Source: Ectocarpus siliculosus
Taxonomy: Eukaryota; Sar; Phaeophyceae; Ectocarpales; Ectocarpaceae
DNA: 64,000 nt
Direction of reading: 5' to 3'
Assembly (NCBI GenBank): GCA_000310025.1
Contig: FN649759.1
Coordinates: forward strand, 216,282 to 280,281
The position numbers and the translations under genes were made by a program. The notes under the pieces are model-generated. The model searched no databases. It was not told the origin of the DNA and was given only the letters and a program-made list of their open reading frames with translations. Of the stretch, positions 23,591-52,400 are shown piece after piece; the first letter of the stretch is position 1, and every line of letters begins with the position of its first letter.

Positions 23591-25705
23591 CTGCGGAGAT
23601 GACACCGGACAGCGTCTCTGGTGAGCCAACCGGCTGCCAAATCAGGGTTGTTCATGAAGTAGAACCGCTCCGCGGAGCGTTTTTTTATTCTATTGTGTTC
23701 CATATGGAGCGGAGCGGAGCTTTTTTTTTGTTTGAAAATACCACGGTGGTGCGGTGCGGCTCATCCGAGGGCAAAATTCTCGCGGACCGGAGCGGTTTTT
23801 TCCGTAGTACGTGTTGCTCACGGAGCTGTTTTGCTTACTCCGTAACATAAACCGCACGAAGCCGTGGCCTTGAGGACGGTGCACCGTCAGAAAAAAATAC
23901 GTCGAAACCACACGGATGTCCGTACAAACCGACGGGCTAATGCAATTTCGAGAAAAACGATGGATTTGGTACACCGAAAACCGATCTTTTCCGCACGGTG
24001 TGTGGTGCCTGGAGGCTTGCCGGTAACACCGTACGCCGCCTCGCCGCCAGGACAACCCAACCAGCCCAAAAAGCTGTGAATCACATAATCTATTGTTCTT
24101 GTAAGATACCTCCTCGGCTCATACGTCCCTGCAACCCGTACAACAGCAGAAAATTCCTCATTTACCTCTCGTTGAAACTTGCCAGTGCTGGCACTTGGGT
24201 AACACCACGCGTCTCATGTATTCAGCCGAATACGCCGCTATTTCACTCAGGCTTATTCGACCTCGACAACATCACTTGCTCTCCCGCGCGAGTGGTTTGG
24301 ACCGATGCAGCTTTAGCCTTCCCAACTCAAAATACCTTGCCTCCGTCGGAAAACAACAGTGGCTCCGTGGGAAAGCCGTGTGAGTGTATTATATTGCGGT
24401 TTATCCGCGGTTGTGTGACGGAGTAGCTCAAACCGCTGCGTGAAAAAAACAATCGGATTTTTCGGAATCCCCACGTACCGGAGCGGGTATCCGAGGACAA
24501 AATTCTCGCAGAACGGAGCAACGGAGTGGCTTTTTTGTATGTATCACGGAGCGGAGCGTAGCGGAACTGTTTTTCCTCAAGGGAAAATCTCACTCCATTC
24601 CGCTCCGTGGAAAAAAAACGCTCCGTGAACAACGCTGCAATAATATGGTTTGTGGGGAATCGCAGGGCTCACTCTCCCCGGGCGTATGCTTTGGTTTGGT
24701 GTGGTCTGGCCCAGCGGTGAAGTGTGGTACTTCCATCTTCTCTGGTTCAAGTGTGGACATTCGGGTCAGTGCTGTCATAGACACTGAAACGATATTTGCT
24801 TTCTCACATCTCCACCTAGATCCATGTCAGTCTATGGGAATTACTTCAGGGTGACCCGAAACAGAGACATGAACCACACCTTACACCCAAAATTACTTGT
24901 TCGCTGCTGCGGGCTTCGTGTGCCTCATGACCCCCATCTCAACTATTTTTGGTATATTGGTCTCAAGTGACCATTGTTCAGCCTTTTGCAGTGTTGTTTG
25001 CCTACGATAGATGTCGGGTGTTCTTAGAGCTTGGGTGCCTACACTCGCACTATTAGCAGGTCTTGAATGTTGAAACATGCGCAGACGGAGTTGACAGTTG
25101 ACATCATCTACCTGCAGGGGGAACACGTGGTGATTTCGAATCTATCCTTGTGCAGAACGTGAAATCCTGAAGTCCGGTATTGTCGAGCTGGACTGTATCT
25201 TCATTGTTCTTCATCGTCGAGACGGCTGCGTCATGCCTTCAAGACTGAGGCCATCTTGGGCGCGTGTAGGGCAGACAAATCTGCCTGGAGTATTCATGGT
25301 TTTATCCTGCTACCGCACAGCCGAATGACGACAATGAACATGAGAAAATGCATATACAATCAACACACAAAATATACAACTACCAGGTTGACAAAGGTAG
25401 GTTTCTCGCGTGTTTTTTTTGGGGTTTCGGCGGTAGCCCACGCACTAACAGCAACACGCTTCCGTCGCGACGCATAATGTCGCAAAGCAACACCTTAAAA
25501 TGCGAACGCCAGAACTAACGCCGCTCTAAGCCCTTCGCTTGGCTCCCGGCACTTTCGCGAGAGACTAGTTTCCTTGTGCACGCTGAAAACCTCGTCAAAC
25601 CCAACGCCTGCATACTTATCACCCCGTACGCCTCTCTCAGAGGGAAATCCGCCCTTCAACCGTTCGCCAACATATATAGAAAAAAAAATCTCCACGACAT
25701 ACCGC
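23591..25705. other. Spacer between convergent genes
   Basis: Between the 3' ends of the Zn2Cys6 gene (+) and the methyltransferase gene (-). The first kilobase is a degenerate repeat block listed separately. From 24.65 to 25.7 kb I see only short open frames and no recognisable gene. The 3' UTRs of both flanking genes should lie here. Confidence 0.5.
23660..24632. repeat. GGAGCGGAGC-rich degenerate repeat block
   Basis: Both ends are dense in GGAGCGGAGC and its complement next to T or A runs, including a perfect 14-bp palindrome, CGCTCCGCGGAGCG, at 23666-23679. A 30-bp direct repeat (TCCGAGG.CAAAATTCTCGC then .GA.CGGAGC) occurs at 23764-23793 and 24490-24519 with three differences. Inverted similarity (ACTCCGT.ACA.AACCGC) links about 23.84 kb with 24.42 kb. 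This looks like a foldback or nested repeat. No coding capacity was found. Confidence 0.6.
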
Positions 25706-28700
25706 TCATCGATCTACGTTCTGCAGCCTCGTCAAAGCAGCTTTCGTGTGTTGCACCGCAGCTATGTTGTGCGGCGCCCACAGCTTTTCAACCCCCTGAA
25801 TCTCGACGGCACCCTCACCAACCCCAGCACAGGATGAGACTCCACCACGACCTTGCCATTCCCCGGGTGGACCCATCCCCCCACCTTCCGCCGCCTCGAA
25901 AGGAGTGCCCTCGGCATGCGAAGAGCCTTCAGGTGCTAGAGGCCGCCTACGCCCGCCCCCGCGACGGACAAATACGAAGCCGGCCGCCATCTCCTCGATG
26001 CCCTCCCCCCTGAGGTGCCGTTCCCACCCCTCCGCCTCGCGAGGGCTGCCGGCCCTCCTCTCGGCGTACTCCCTCGCCGTCCACGGCTGCCGCTCGTGGA
26101 ACACCGTGCCCGCCCACGCCCTCGGCGCGCCGGGGTCGACGCCGCCGCTGCCGGTTCCGCGCTTGTTGCCGTCGACGTCGCCGCGTCGTTGCTCAGGGGG
26201 GCTGCTGCCGCTGCTGCTGTTGCTGTTGTCGCGGCTGCTGTGGCGGCTGCTGGTTTCCGTTTTACATTCTTGTGATTCGACATGAGGCCGGACAGACATC
26301 TGGATGTCGTTTTCATGGCCCCCGACGTCGTCGGTCTCTCTTCTCCCCTCACGGCCCCCGCCGCCTGCCGCCCCTTCCTCTCTCGCTGTCCTCTCAATCG
26401 ATTCCTGACCACCACCGCACTGGTCGCCTCTTGTACTTTCTCTCCCCTCCTCCTCCTCGCCCCCAATCCAGCGCCGAAGCTTGGCGTCGAACGCTCTAGG
26501 GTTCGCCAGCTCGGTAACCATCGCCAGGAGCCCGCTCCCGGGCCGGAGGCGGTCGAAGGCCCCACGGAATATCCCCTCGATCACCTCCTCGCCGTTGCTG
26601 CCGCCGGAGGCGAACACGTCGTACCGCCGTCGTGCCGAGGCGAGCCTTGGGGGCACCGGCACGAATGGGGGGTTGGCGAGTATGAGGTCGTACAGGGAGG
26701 AGGACGAGGAGGAGGCGGGAGTCCTTGTCGTCGGAGTGGCGCCACTAGTGCCGTCGCCGGGGCTGGGTTGATGCCCGCCGCTTTCACTTCCGTTGAGGTC
26801 GTTGTCATCGTCAGCGTCGGGGAAACCGCCCGCACTATCCGCGGAAACACGATCGCCAACCGTTGAGTCGAGGGCGCCGTAGAGGTCTCCAACGACGGCG
26901 CGGAAGCGTCCCCCTTCCTGTTCCCCACCCCCGGTATCCAGACCGTTCAGCAGCGCGTTGAACCGCGAGAACCTGACCGCCCTCGGGTTGATGTCCACGC
27001 AGGTAACGGACGCCTCTCCCCGTCGCAGTACCGCCGCTGCGATCCCCTGCACCCCCGACCCGCTGCACAGGTCTAGTATCTCTTCGGGCGCCCGATGCCG
27101 CCGCCGCTGGCCTCCGCTTTCTCCGCCCACACACTGTCTGTCCAAGCCTTTTCCGTCCTCTCCCCCGCTCCGTGCCTGCGGCGGAACCACCGTCGCACTT
27201 TCGGGCATCTCGCCTTGCCCACGGCGACTCTTCGGAGGCACGTGCTGCACGAGGCCGATGCTGTCGGGCCCGATGTACATCACCTGTAACAATGCAAGTT
27301 TTTCAACACGACGTCATGGGTGGGGAAACATTCCGCATAGCTTCAAAAAAACGACGAAGAGGACGTCGAAGGTAAGACCTTGCGAACCTTTGGCGCCTAG
27401 ATGGTAGAGCACGTTTCCCCGCCCATCAAAACACTCTGCGTAGCTGATATTAGACTCCCATTTGCACTTTTGTCAGATGCGGCAGTTCGATTCAATTTCC
27501 CGCGATACTACGCACGCCATCAGCGCTGCCTTGGAAATCATCCTAAAGTCAGGCTCTCTATACGGTCGTCCGCCGCGCGTTACAAACAGGGCAGAGGCTT
27601 ACCGGCTCCTCCGTCAGGGCCGTGCTCCCGGGGGGAGGCCAATCCGTCGCAAATACCATATCCGAAGCGGCTACCACTCCCCAATTGGCTGCAGGCGAGG
27701 TCGTCGCGGTTTCGGCGGGAATAGGGCCACTTACCCCTCCATCCACCTCCGACGAATCGGTCCCTCTGGGCCGGTGAGATTGCTGCTGAGAAAGGGAGGT
27801 CGACGGCAACCCCGTACGGGCACTGCTGCAATTCCGACTGCTATCTCTGTCAATTCTGCCACCACTTACAGTGTCAGTACCTTCACTGGTTTTCTTGTTG
27901 CCTTTGCTCCCCCCATCGCTAACACCACCACCACTCCCACCACATGCACTACTACTTCGAGTACTGCTACTCCTACTGCTACTGCTACCGCTAACATGTT
28001 CTAGGCTATTCCCCGGGAGGCTTGGGTCGCCATCAACAGAAGGCGATGATGGTATCGGGTATGTTGATGCTGTTACCCCTGGTGGTGGTGGTGGTGTTGC
28101 TGCTGCTGTCGCCAGCGGCGGTAGAAGCGCCTCTCCGTCCAGCGGGAAGAGCTGCACGAGCGACACCATCAGCAGCGGATCCACGGGACACTCCCCCACC
28201 ATGCCTAACCGGTCTGCGGCTTCCAGTAAATCGAGGCCGAGGGCCCCCTCTACATGCGCCCGAGGCAGCGCGACCCCCAAGAGGAAAAGGCGGATGGCCA
28301 CGTCCAGGGCATCCTTGGCTGGGCCCATTGATGAAACGACTGCCGCCTGGGGTGTAGAAGGATACGTGGAAACAATGTATGAAGTTACCGGGGGGGGGGG
28401 GGGGGGGGGGACTCGAAAAGTCAATGGAAAAAGGAAATCAAGGAGGTTGGGCGCGGGTTGGATCAACGTAGTCGCCGTGCCCACCGGTGTTGGTTCTCAC
28501 ACCGCAGCATGGCATCGGTGTGCTCAAAATCAACACACAGAGTGTTGGTCACGAAACGGCCTTCGCAAGACCTCGTGTCAAATAGAAAGAAAGAAAAAAG
28601 AAAACATGTGTCGAAGCTCGGCGCTGAGTACCCTACTGAACCCTACCGTGCACAACAGGCCAATTCTTGACGTTTCACAACTGAAGAAAGGTAAACTCGT

Positions 28701-30411
28701 GGCTACTGACGACGGGGCCGATTCTGTGTGGCAAGAGTGGTGTCCAATCGTGTCATGAGAGCGCGTTAAGAAGAATGGGATTGCGCAGAGTGCAAGTATC
28801 GCAGCACGTATCCACGCATCTGCACATGCACCTGAGACCTGGTAACTGCCTACGACATAATGCTGTTTCGGTCATCAAGAAGATCCCTCACATGGTTGTG
28901 GTCGAAGTTTTTCCGCAGGTAGTATGGTCCCGGCAGGCGCCGTGCATCGCTTACGCCAAACCTCCGCTGTATCGTGCGGGCGTTGTAGCCTATCCTGGCA
29001 AGGGCAGCGTGGAGGCGCCGAACATCTTCACGGTCTCCCGTGCGGTTGATCTCAGGGCCGCTCTTGGGAGTGCTTCCTGTTGGCGTCGCCTGTACGTACT
29101 CGCAGGAAAACTCTTGGAAGACATTGTCGATGCCGGACTCTACTGCGAATCTGGTATCCGTCTCCTTCGAACACATCATTGTTGGGGGGAGGAAGGAGGG
29201 AGTAGGTTTCATTGTTTGGGTTGGGTGGGTACCCTCGGGAATGTCACGGGTGTTCATGACGCGCACACCGCTCCCTGTGCGTTTGGACTTGAAACTTGAC
29301 ATTGGTTTCCATGCGGAGTCGAAGAAAATGATAGAAACTTGACATTGGTTTTCATGCGGATTCGAAGAAAATGACAGGAACCCCGGCTATCAAAGCGTTG
29401 CCGGGAGGAGACAACGAGATCAGAGCAGATCGGCCTGCCCAACTGAAGGACGAAAAGGCTTAGAAACACGTGTCAGTGGTGGATCCTATACTATAATTGC
29501 CCTGTGGACCATGCTCGACGGTTGCGACGAAATACGAGCTACTGTTCCTCCACTCATACTAGGAAGTTTCTGGACTGCTGGCCCCAACTTGCGCGAAAAG
29601 CCCGTGCTTGCGACATCCCTCTCGAGATCTCAGCAATGACCAGACTACATTACACTAGCAAACCTTCGAAATTCAAAAATTCAAATTTGTCAGCAGCGGG
29701 GCGAGCGAGCACCGAGAAATCCACATCGTTGCAAAACAAGGAGAGCGAGCCCACGGGCACGCAAACTAGAGTACTACGATAGTCTCCGATACCGCTGTGT
29801 TTGCGCGTGCGTTGGGTAGTGTTTGCCACCGCCGTGGACTGTACATCCTTCCGTTCATGTACTGGTGCTGCTGCTGAACACAAAAGATCGCACTCAACAG
29901 AGCCTACGCCCACCTTCCAGGCCGGCCGGAGCCGCAATGTTTCTCGGAAAATCTTCAGGGCGATCCGCCTCGATGCCTTCGAGCGATGCCGGCGGAGGTG
30001 TAAGGACCTAGCTATGGCGAACATCCTCTCCGCCCTGTCCTCGATGGCAGGTTGGGTTCCCGATGATGGTGAGGATTCCCGCTGTGCCTTGAGCAAGGCG
30101 GCCGGGCTGTTGTTAGTGCCTACTGGCGAAGGTTTTTGTCGCTGTTGCTGTTGGCAAGAAAGCATCCATGCTTGCCCGTGTTTGCTTGGAGTGCCACCGA
30201 GACCGCACCGCCTGGTGGGGTGAAGCCGTTGAGTGCAAGATCGCATGAGCAGGCCATCGTGCGGAGGAAGGCCGGATGACAACGGCGGTGTTGCCATCAT
30301 GAGCGGGGTTTGACCAATTCCAGCATGGTTGAAGACGTCGTGCTTGCCCACCAAAGCAGGGCAAGGAACGCCACCAACGATTTTGGCTAACGCCCAAGAC
30401 GATACGTGCAT
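25706..30411 (-). CDS. Class I SAM-dependent methyltransferase with NPPF motif
   Basis: Predicted methyltransferase of a HemK/PrmC-like fold; its substrate is unknown. Exons in transcript order: 30411-29914 (tentative), 29164-28892, 28346-27603, 27283-25706; phases match, giving about 1,030 aa. The N-terminal part (DVRRLHAALARIGYNA, then AIRLFLLGVALPRAHVE and LMVSLVQLFPLD) and the core together resemble an actinobacterial-type methyltransferase family (my recollection, not searched). Core motifs: VMYIGPDSIGLV, the SAM-binding loop DLCSGSGVQG (about residue 576), acidic DINPRAVRFSRFNA, and catalytic-type NPPFVPVP (about 709). The C-terminus ends the family pattern with MAAGFVFVRRG. Long low-complexity inserts (S, G, P, E-rich) make it far longer than bacterial relatives. 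The first exon is supported only by a matching phase, a donor and a pyrimidine-rich acceptor; otherwise the start could be near 29302. If it is right, only 254 bp separate this start from the AlaRS start. Confidence 0.82.
28390..28410. repeat. Poly-G tract in methyltransferase intron
   Basis: A run of about 20 G on the plus strand, that is C on the minus strand, some 45-65 bases upstream of the acceptor of the exon beginning at 28346. It acts as part of the pyrimidine-rich side of that intron, or is simply unstable sequence. Confidence 0.7.
29287..29373. repeat. 43-bp tandem duplication
   Basis: Two adjacent units, GAAACTTGACATTGGTTT(C/T)C ATGCGGA(G/T)TCGAAGAAAATGA, differ at few positions. 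In the preferred gene model they fall in the first intron of the methyltransferase gene. Confidence 0.75.
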
Positions 30412-30665
30412 ATCCGCCGGGCCACCTCTCGCTCAATCTCTATTTCCCCCCTGTTCTCTGTCCTCCGCACAGCTAACGGTCTTGCTGTCTCACGTCGAGC
30501 CTACCCGCAGAGCTCCTCTGATGTGTTTGTTGGCTGATGGGTTTCCAATTGACCGCGTTGGCGTTTTGGGCGCGAACCCCCGAAAGCCGAAAGCCGAAGA
30601 GAGCTGACGAGCCAGCGAAGAAAGCTGTCAGAGAGGGAGACGAGCAGGGCAAGATCACCGGAACC
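30412..30665. promoter_or_regulatory. Candidate bidirectional promoter, methyltransferase / AlaRS
   Basis: A 254-bp space between the divergent putative start codons of the methyltransferase (minus) and alanyl-tRNA synthetase (plus). No TATA box is evident. The claim depends on the tentative first methyltransferase exon; if that exon is wrong, the shared space is about 1.4 kb. Confidence 0.4.
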
Positions 30666-46554
<15,889 letters not shown>

Positions 46555-48035
46555 ATAATAGTGCGAGGAACGATTTTGAAAAGCCAGCAGCGGATTGGGG
46601 CCAATTGGCCGGGGTGGGGCTCACTGCATCACTGCAAGCATCGTTCGCGGGGGCGGGGGGCAGGTTGAGTTGGCAGTTTTTTCCTGAAGCAGACGCAGTA
46701 GTTCCTGAAGCAGTAGTACCGCCCACAGACCCCAATAGCTTCGTGTACATACTGTAGTGCTAGTTATTGGTGTTCGTCTTATCAGATGCAGCATGCGGAA
46801 TACTTGCGGGTGGTCGAATTTTTTTGACTCCCGCAAACCACGCCATGAATAATATCAAAACCGGAGTTCCCTGGGACCAGTGTAGAATGCCAAAAGAATG
46901 CAAAGTTGCAGAGGCCACGCCAAGCCGACGGCGTCCCTAGGCTTGTCAGAAACAGACGCACAAGGGGGGCGGCAGATCCAGCGTACTACGGGCTATCCCG
47001 AATACAACACACCCATATCGAGGGGCACATCAAGCAAGCTTGTCATCATCGAGACGCACGAGCCGTACAAGATGCGAAAGCGACCAACCCTTTGCCGCGA
47101 CGGGAGGGTCGAGAGAATTGCTGCACACAACAACGGCAGACGAATCGTGCGCACACACGGGAGTGTCGAGGGCTTTCCCACCGCCAGACACCGCAAACCA
47201 GCTCGCCACACCGAGGGTTGATCGTGACAGTAGCGAGGTTATGAGGAATGACCGGATTAGTCACCGGGAACATGCACACACAAGGATGCAACGGGTTGAA
47301 GGTTTATCCTCAAAATATGCGCGCGCACCTACGCCAGCACGGGGTGCAACTGCCCCCTCCGGCAAGCCTTGCACCGATCTCCCGTGTACTGTATCTTGCA
47401 AAATAAAGAACTGCTCATTCATTTCTTCAACGGCGACGAGACGGAATTCGTCATCACAAGAGCTGGCCCAAAGTATTCCACGCTGGGAAAGGAACCCGGC
47501 TTACACTGCGTCCCGCCACGCTAGGAAAGGCGAATGACCCTTTCATAACAATCGTCTCACAGCGTTCATTCACTGAGCAAGACCGACGGAAACGGAATCA
47601 TCTACGTTGGTAGATGGATAAACCATTTCTATGGGGTCACAATCAACGTGATCTCTTATGATTCGGTGACAGGAATGACCCTGGTTTCTCTGTCCCTGCC
47701 GTGCGGGTAACAACACGTTTCGACAGAGCAAACACCTCTGTTCGTTTAGCGGCGTCAGTATTTGAAGTACCTGTATCCAATTGATCCTGAGAACGGGTTC
47801 CTACAAATACAGCTATTTACGATGCAAAAAAAAATCGACGACCCGGAACGCAAGATGGTCATGGATGGTCAAGTAATGACCCACCATACCGACTCAACAG
47901 CCTGGACCTGACGCACTGAATCCACATTAAAATGAAGCCAGCTCAACACGTTGTTTAGCTTAACTCCGACTCCACCAAGCAGGTGACCCGACCAATCACG
48001 CTACCCGATTAATCGGGTGCTTGCTGTTCGACCAA
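46555..48035. other. Spacer between convergent AlaRS and SNARE genes
   Basis: About 1.5 kb without a recognised gene. Several overlapping open frames at 46.9-47.5 kb have no family resemblance. The 3' UTRs of both flanking genes should lie here. Confidence 0.5.
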
Positions 48036-49405
48036 TCAGAGGCCCGAAAAGACGAGGATGGCGAGGATGATAGACAGCACCAGGATGATGACGTACAGGT
48101 TGAAGGTCTTGCTCTTTTCACGAATCTGACGGAAGCACGCGAGAAGAATGTACGGCGGGGGATGCACGCGCAACGAGCACGGGAGCGCGGGGGGGGCGAA
48201 AGAAGGCGTGAATTATTGGCACAAGATGATCATTATCGTTTGCGCAATGTCGCTGATTAGGCATTGTTTACGAACATGGAAACAAAAAACAGGGCTACAT
48301 GTTATTAGAATAGTAGCAACTTTCCTGGCGAGCAAAGCGGCAACAAGCTAACCGTGGGGGTGAGAGCAACACCCCACCACCTTTCCCGCGGGTTCTAGCC
48401 GGATGTCAATGCCAGTGGACGCCCCCGCCATACCGTCGGCAACCAATGGAGCCCCCAAGTGCTCCGGCACACGCGTGGAAGAATAACCCTTCCATCACTT
48501 AGGTAGTACTTCACAAAAACCGTACAGCCATGGCTGAGGATTATCGACCTCTGTCGTAGTCCAGAGGAAGACTAGCAGCCACGCCTGCCTCTCGAGGGTG
48601 CTTTACCATCTTTGGTGCTTAGTCACAACACGCCCACAGTCGTCACAGGTGACTCAAGTTCAAAAGTTCAAAAGTTCAAAAAAAGGTTTTAGCTTGGTTG
48701 CTGCTTCCTTAGACGCTCCTCCCATCACGGCGGTTGTATTCACCAAATCCTTGTCGTGTGTTGCGAGGAGTTACAAATCTCACAACAGCACCTGCCTAGA
48801 TTCTCAAGCATGGTGCCCCGCAGAATGAAAACACAATAGAGGGTTACATAGCAAGAATACTTCGTCGGTTTAAAGACTCTTGTATTGGGAAGAAAAACCA
48901 TGCGCTTCCTCAAAGCGGGGGCCGACCGTACCTCTTACGCGTGCACTACGGTGCCTTTTCAGCATGAAGTACTGCTGCACCTTTTCAGTGTGCACTACCT
49001 GTACCTCTCAAGCGGGAACAACTGTGCTGTACCTTTGCAACGTAAACCACTGATGTACCTTTTTTTGGGCGCAAGGTACCGTGCCTTTTCAGCGTGCACT
49101 ACCTGTACCTCTTAAGCGCGCAATACGGTGCTGTACCTTTTCAGCGTGTCTTGCTTCGGTGAGCAACCCCGATGACGCCCGCTCCGCATCTCCCTCCATG
49201 TCATCCAGCAGCCTGACGTGGAGGGATGTTTCCTCGTTGATCATCACCGATTGCGTCTTGAGTCGTCCTACCCCTCGACCCAGGTCCGCCAGCATGCGGT
49301 CGTGTTCTGCGAGGAGCGGTGTGTTGGGGGGTACGTGTGTCGGAGGGCGGGCGCAGCGGCGAAATGATCAAACCAAAATCCGAAGGAGGAGCGAGAGAGA
49401 GAGGG

Positions 49406-49465
<60 letters not shown>

Positions 49466-52400
49466 ACCGAATTTTTATGTTAATGATTCTAAACTCGAAT
49501 CATGGAGTGTTATGAAATCGATATTTAGTCGCCAGATGTGAAGGAATTGCCAGGTGTGGACGGACCCAGGTTGGCTGTACCAAGCAAATGACAACAAAAC
49601 GCGCATCATAGCTATCACAAATACCCGACACAACAATGATCAGCACCACAACCCGTCGCTTGTCAGCTACTTTGCTGCTGGTGTTGTTGATGATATCGTT
49701 CATATTGCTGCATCCGAGCCTTGTACAACTGCTTCCTGTGTTGCCCACCTTTCATGGTCTCTCTCTGTTGCTCGAGGCGGGACATGCCCCCGCTGCCTCC
49801 TGCCGCCCCCACGGCCGCAGTCCCTCCCCCCCGCCCGCCTCCCATTGACCCTCGCACCGCGCCCTGTTGAGCCGTTTCAAGAATTGGGGAGGTGCTCGTT
49901 GTTGCTTGCCAGAGTACCTTTCATCATTAACCCAAACGAAAACTTGGGTCTGATCTCCTTTCAACGGACAGTCCTTCCTACGCCTGCCAGAGACGACATC
50001 AGCGTTCGGGAACTCGCAGGCACTGTTTCACTTAACAAAAGAAATGCCAACCCAGGGGGGGGGGGGGTTCATCATCGTGCCAAGATGTTATACTTCGACA
50101 AAAACCTCTCATTCCTACGCAACTCTAGACGNNNNNNNNNNNNNNNNNNNNNNNNNNNNNNNNNNNNNNNNNNNNNNNNNNNNNNNNNNNNNNNNNNNNN
50201 NNNNNNNNNNNNNNNNNNNNNNNNNNNNNNNCGTAGACGCCTCTTTAAACCGAAACCGCAATAAATAGCTTATTAAACAGTCATCTAGTGCCTTGTTGCA
50301 ACTCTAGTACGACTCCGTTGCCACGTGGAACGCGAAGTCTCGCGCAATTTGGGCACAACGTCTTCGGGAGGGGGGGGGGGGGGACTTCAACTACAACGTA
50401 CTTGTTGAGGATAAATCGGAAGTTTATGGGGCAAGCAGTGCCGAAACAGCTGTTTCATCAGATCCAAACATGGCAGAGGGTATGGCGCGGACTCAACACC
50501 ACCTCGAGGATACAAGGTTCATCGCTTGGCAAGGCCATGTAAACCTGGACAAATCCACCAACTGGGTGAAGTAAACAAGAACAGGAATATTTTCTGTCAA
50601 GATCCAAGCAGACATCTATGACGCCACCACGGCAAGCAGCAGCAGCAACACATCTAGAGCCTTGACCACAACGGCACACCAACAGCAATTGAGATGGTCC
50701 CGGGGGCTCGTGCTAGAAAAACAGGCCACGTCACCGCCCTCACCACTTCTCGATGGAGTGTGTCCAGCGCCGCCCTTCGCCGCGCCAACTCGCCTTGCCC
50801 ACTGCTCGATGGCAACATCATGAGCAACGCATCCGTAGCATCGCCAGTATCGGCAGAAACGACGCACACAAGGAAGACAAGTGAATGAACCACGCAACAA
50901 CATCGACGGGATGGCTCCACAGCAAAATGCTTCCCGCAAACACAACCGTGCACCAACGAATAATGGGAGGATATGCTCATATTCGGAACAATCATAGCCG
51001 TCGTTTGACGCTTCCGTTGTGCTTTGCAGCAGTCTTTCGCCCATGCTTTGCAGCAGTCTTACGCCCTTGCCCAATTAGTCAAGCTGAAGAATAGAATTTC
51101 ATTGTGTGAAACCGTACCGAGATTGTTGGGTCAAGTCACCAAAACCCTACCATACTCACACTGCGAAGTCAACCGGTCTTCTCTCCATGAGCGCCAACCG
51201 CTCACTAAGGGCCTCCACGGATTCGCCTAGCTTGCTCGCCTGTTTTATTGCGTGTAGAAAACAACATACGCGCGCGAACACACGTTATTTAATCCCGGGC
51301 CACGGCATTACGAAACGTATCACGAATGCAGCTGGAGCGAAGTCGTTCCATTGGTTTGCTGGATAGCGCGGTCGACGTGAAAAACAAAGACACACACGTC
51401 GAGCCAGACTGATGCATCTTCATGTACCAACAAGTTGGCGCGACACGCACACCTACACTCCATCACACCGCTAGCGCGGTCGATGCTAGCGGAAGAAGAC
51501 ACACAACCCGGGGCCGATTCCAAACGCTCGATAGCTGCTCGGCAGGCGTTCGTATCCCGGCCTTGGTTGACACGCGAAACAATGCTCTGGTCGCTACCTT
51601 TGCCTATCGGTTAAATAGTTGGCCTGTCAGCTTGTCGGTGTTATTCTTATTTAACATCAACCGCGCTAACCGGCCGACCGGTGGAAGGACGCCAGTCTTG
51701 CAGTGGGGCAAAAACTCGAGCGAAGACGCATGATAGCGAAAGAATTCTACCGACAGCGGGGGCGCAGGAGTTCGACGACAGCAGTGTAGAGTCGTCCCAC
51801 TCTTAAGGACACACATGTTTTTTCGTTTCAACAGGTGTCCTTAAGTCGGGCAAGTGTCCTTAAGGTCGATACCCCTCCGTGCGTTGTAAAAGAAAAGTTG
51901 TGCTTAACCGCGGGAGCGTCCTTAAATGGTGTCCTTATCCGAGGGATGGCTGTTCTGCTTCCGGAGCACAAGCGTAAGACTGCCACTTGTCGCTCTCTCT
52001 GTCTGCCTCGGGTCAGGGACTTGTCCGCAGCTATCATACATCTTCTCCCGTCCGAGCAGCTGATAAAATTAACTCTTATATTTGAAGCTAAACAATCACA
52101 TAGAGACTACAGTACAACCCGTTGGGGAAGTACGTACGCATAGCAGCGTCGAAGGGGATGTGTTGCACTCTTTGCGGTGAGCGGGAGAAAAAGCTGTCTC
52201 GTTTGTTGAGATATTTGGCGAAATAGATAGAGAGACGTGCTTCTGCTTGAACCCATTGATGTACATAGAAGCAGCAGCTCGGCAAGCTTGGTATACTGTA
52301 CGTATCAACCCCGCAGCCGCATACTGAAACTTCAAAAGGAACTGAGCAGTCCCGCCAACTACTACTCTACCCCGCTGATGTTCGCTTAGGTCGGTACTTC

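Noticed and set aside
26015-27407. Plus-strand frames of 75-194 aa
   Set aside because: Antisense shadows of the GC-rich methyltransferase coding exon, which carries the recognisable motifs.
27391-27465. tRNA-like stretch (GGCGCCTAGATGGTAGAGCACG)
   Set aside because: It resembles an A box, but there is no B box (GGTTCGAATCC) at the right distance and no acceptor stem. No tRNA gene was found in the window by eye.
48021-48260. Plus-strand polar frame of 79 aa
   Set aside because: Antisense of the SNARE tail-anchor exon.
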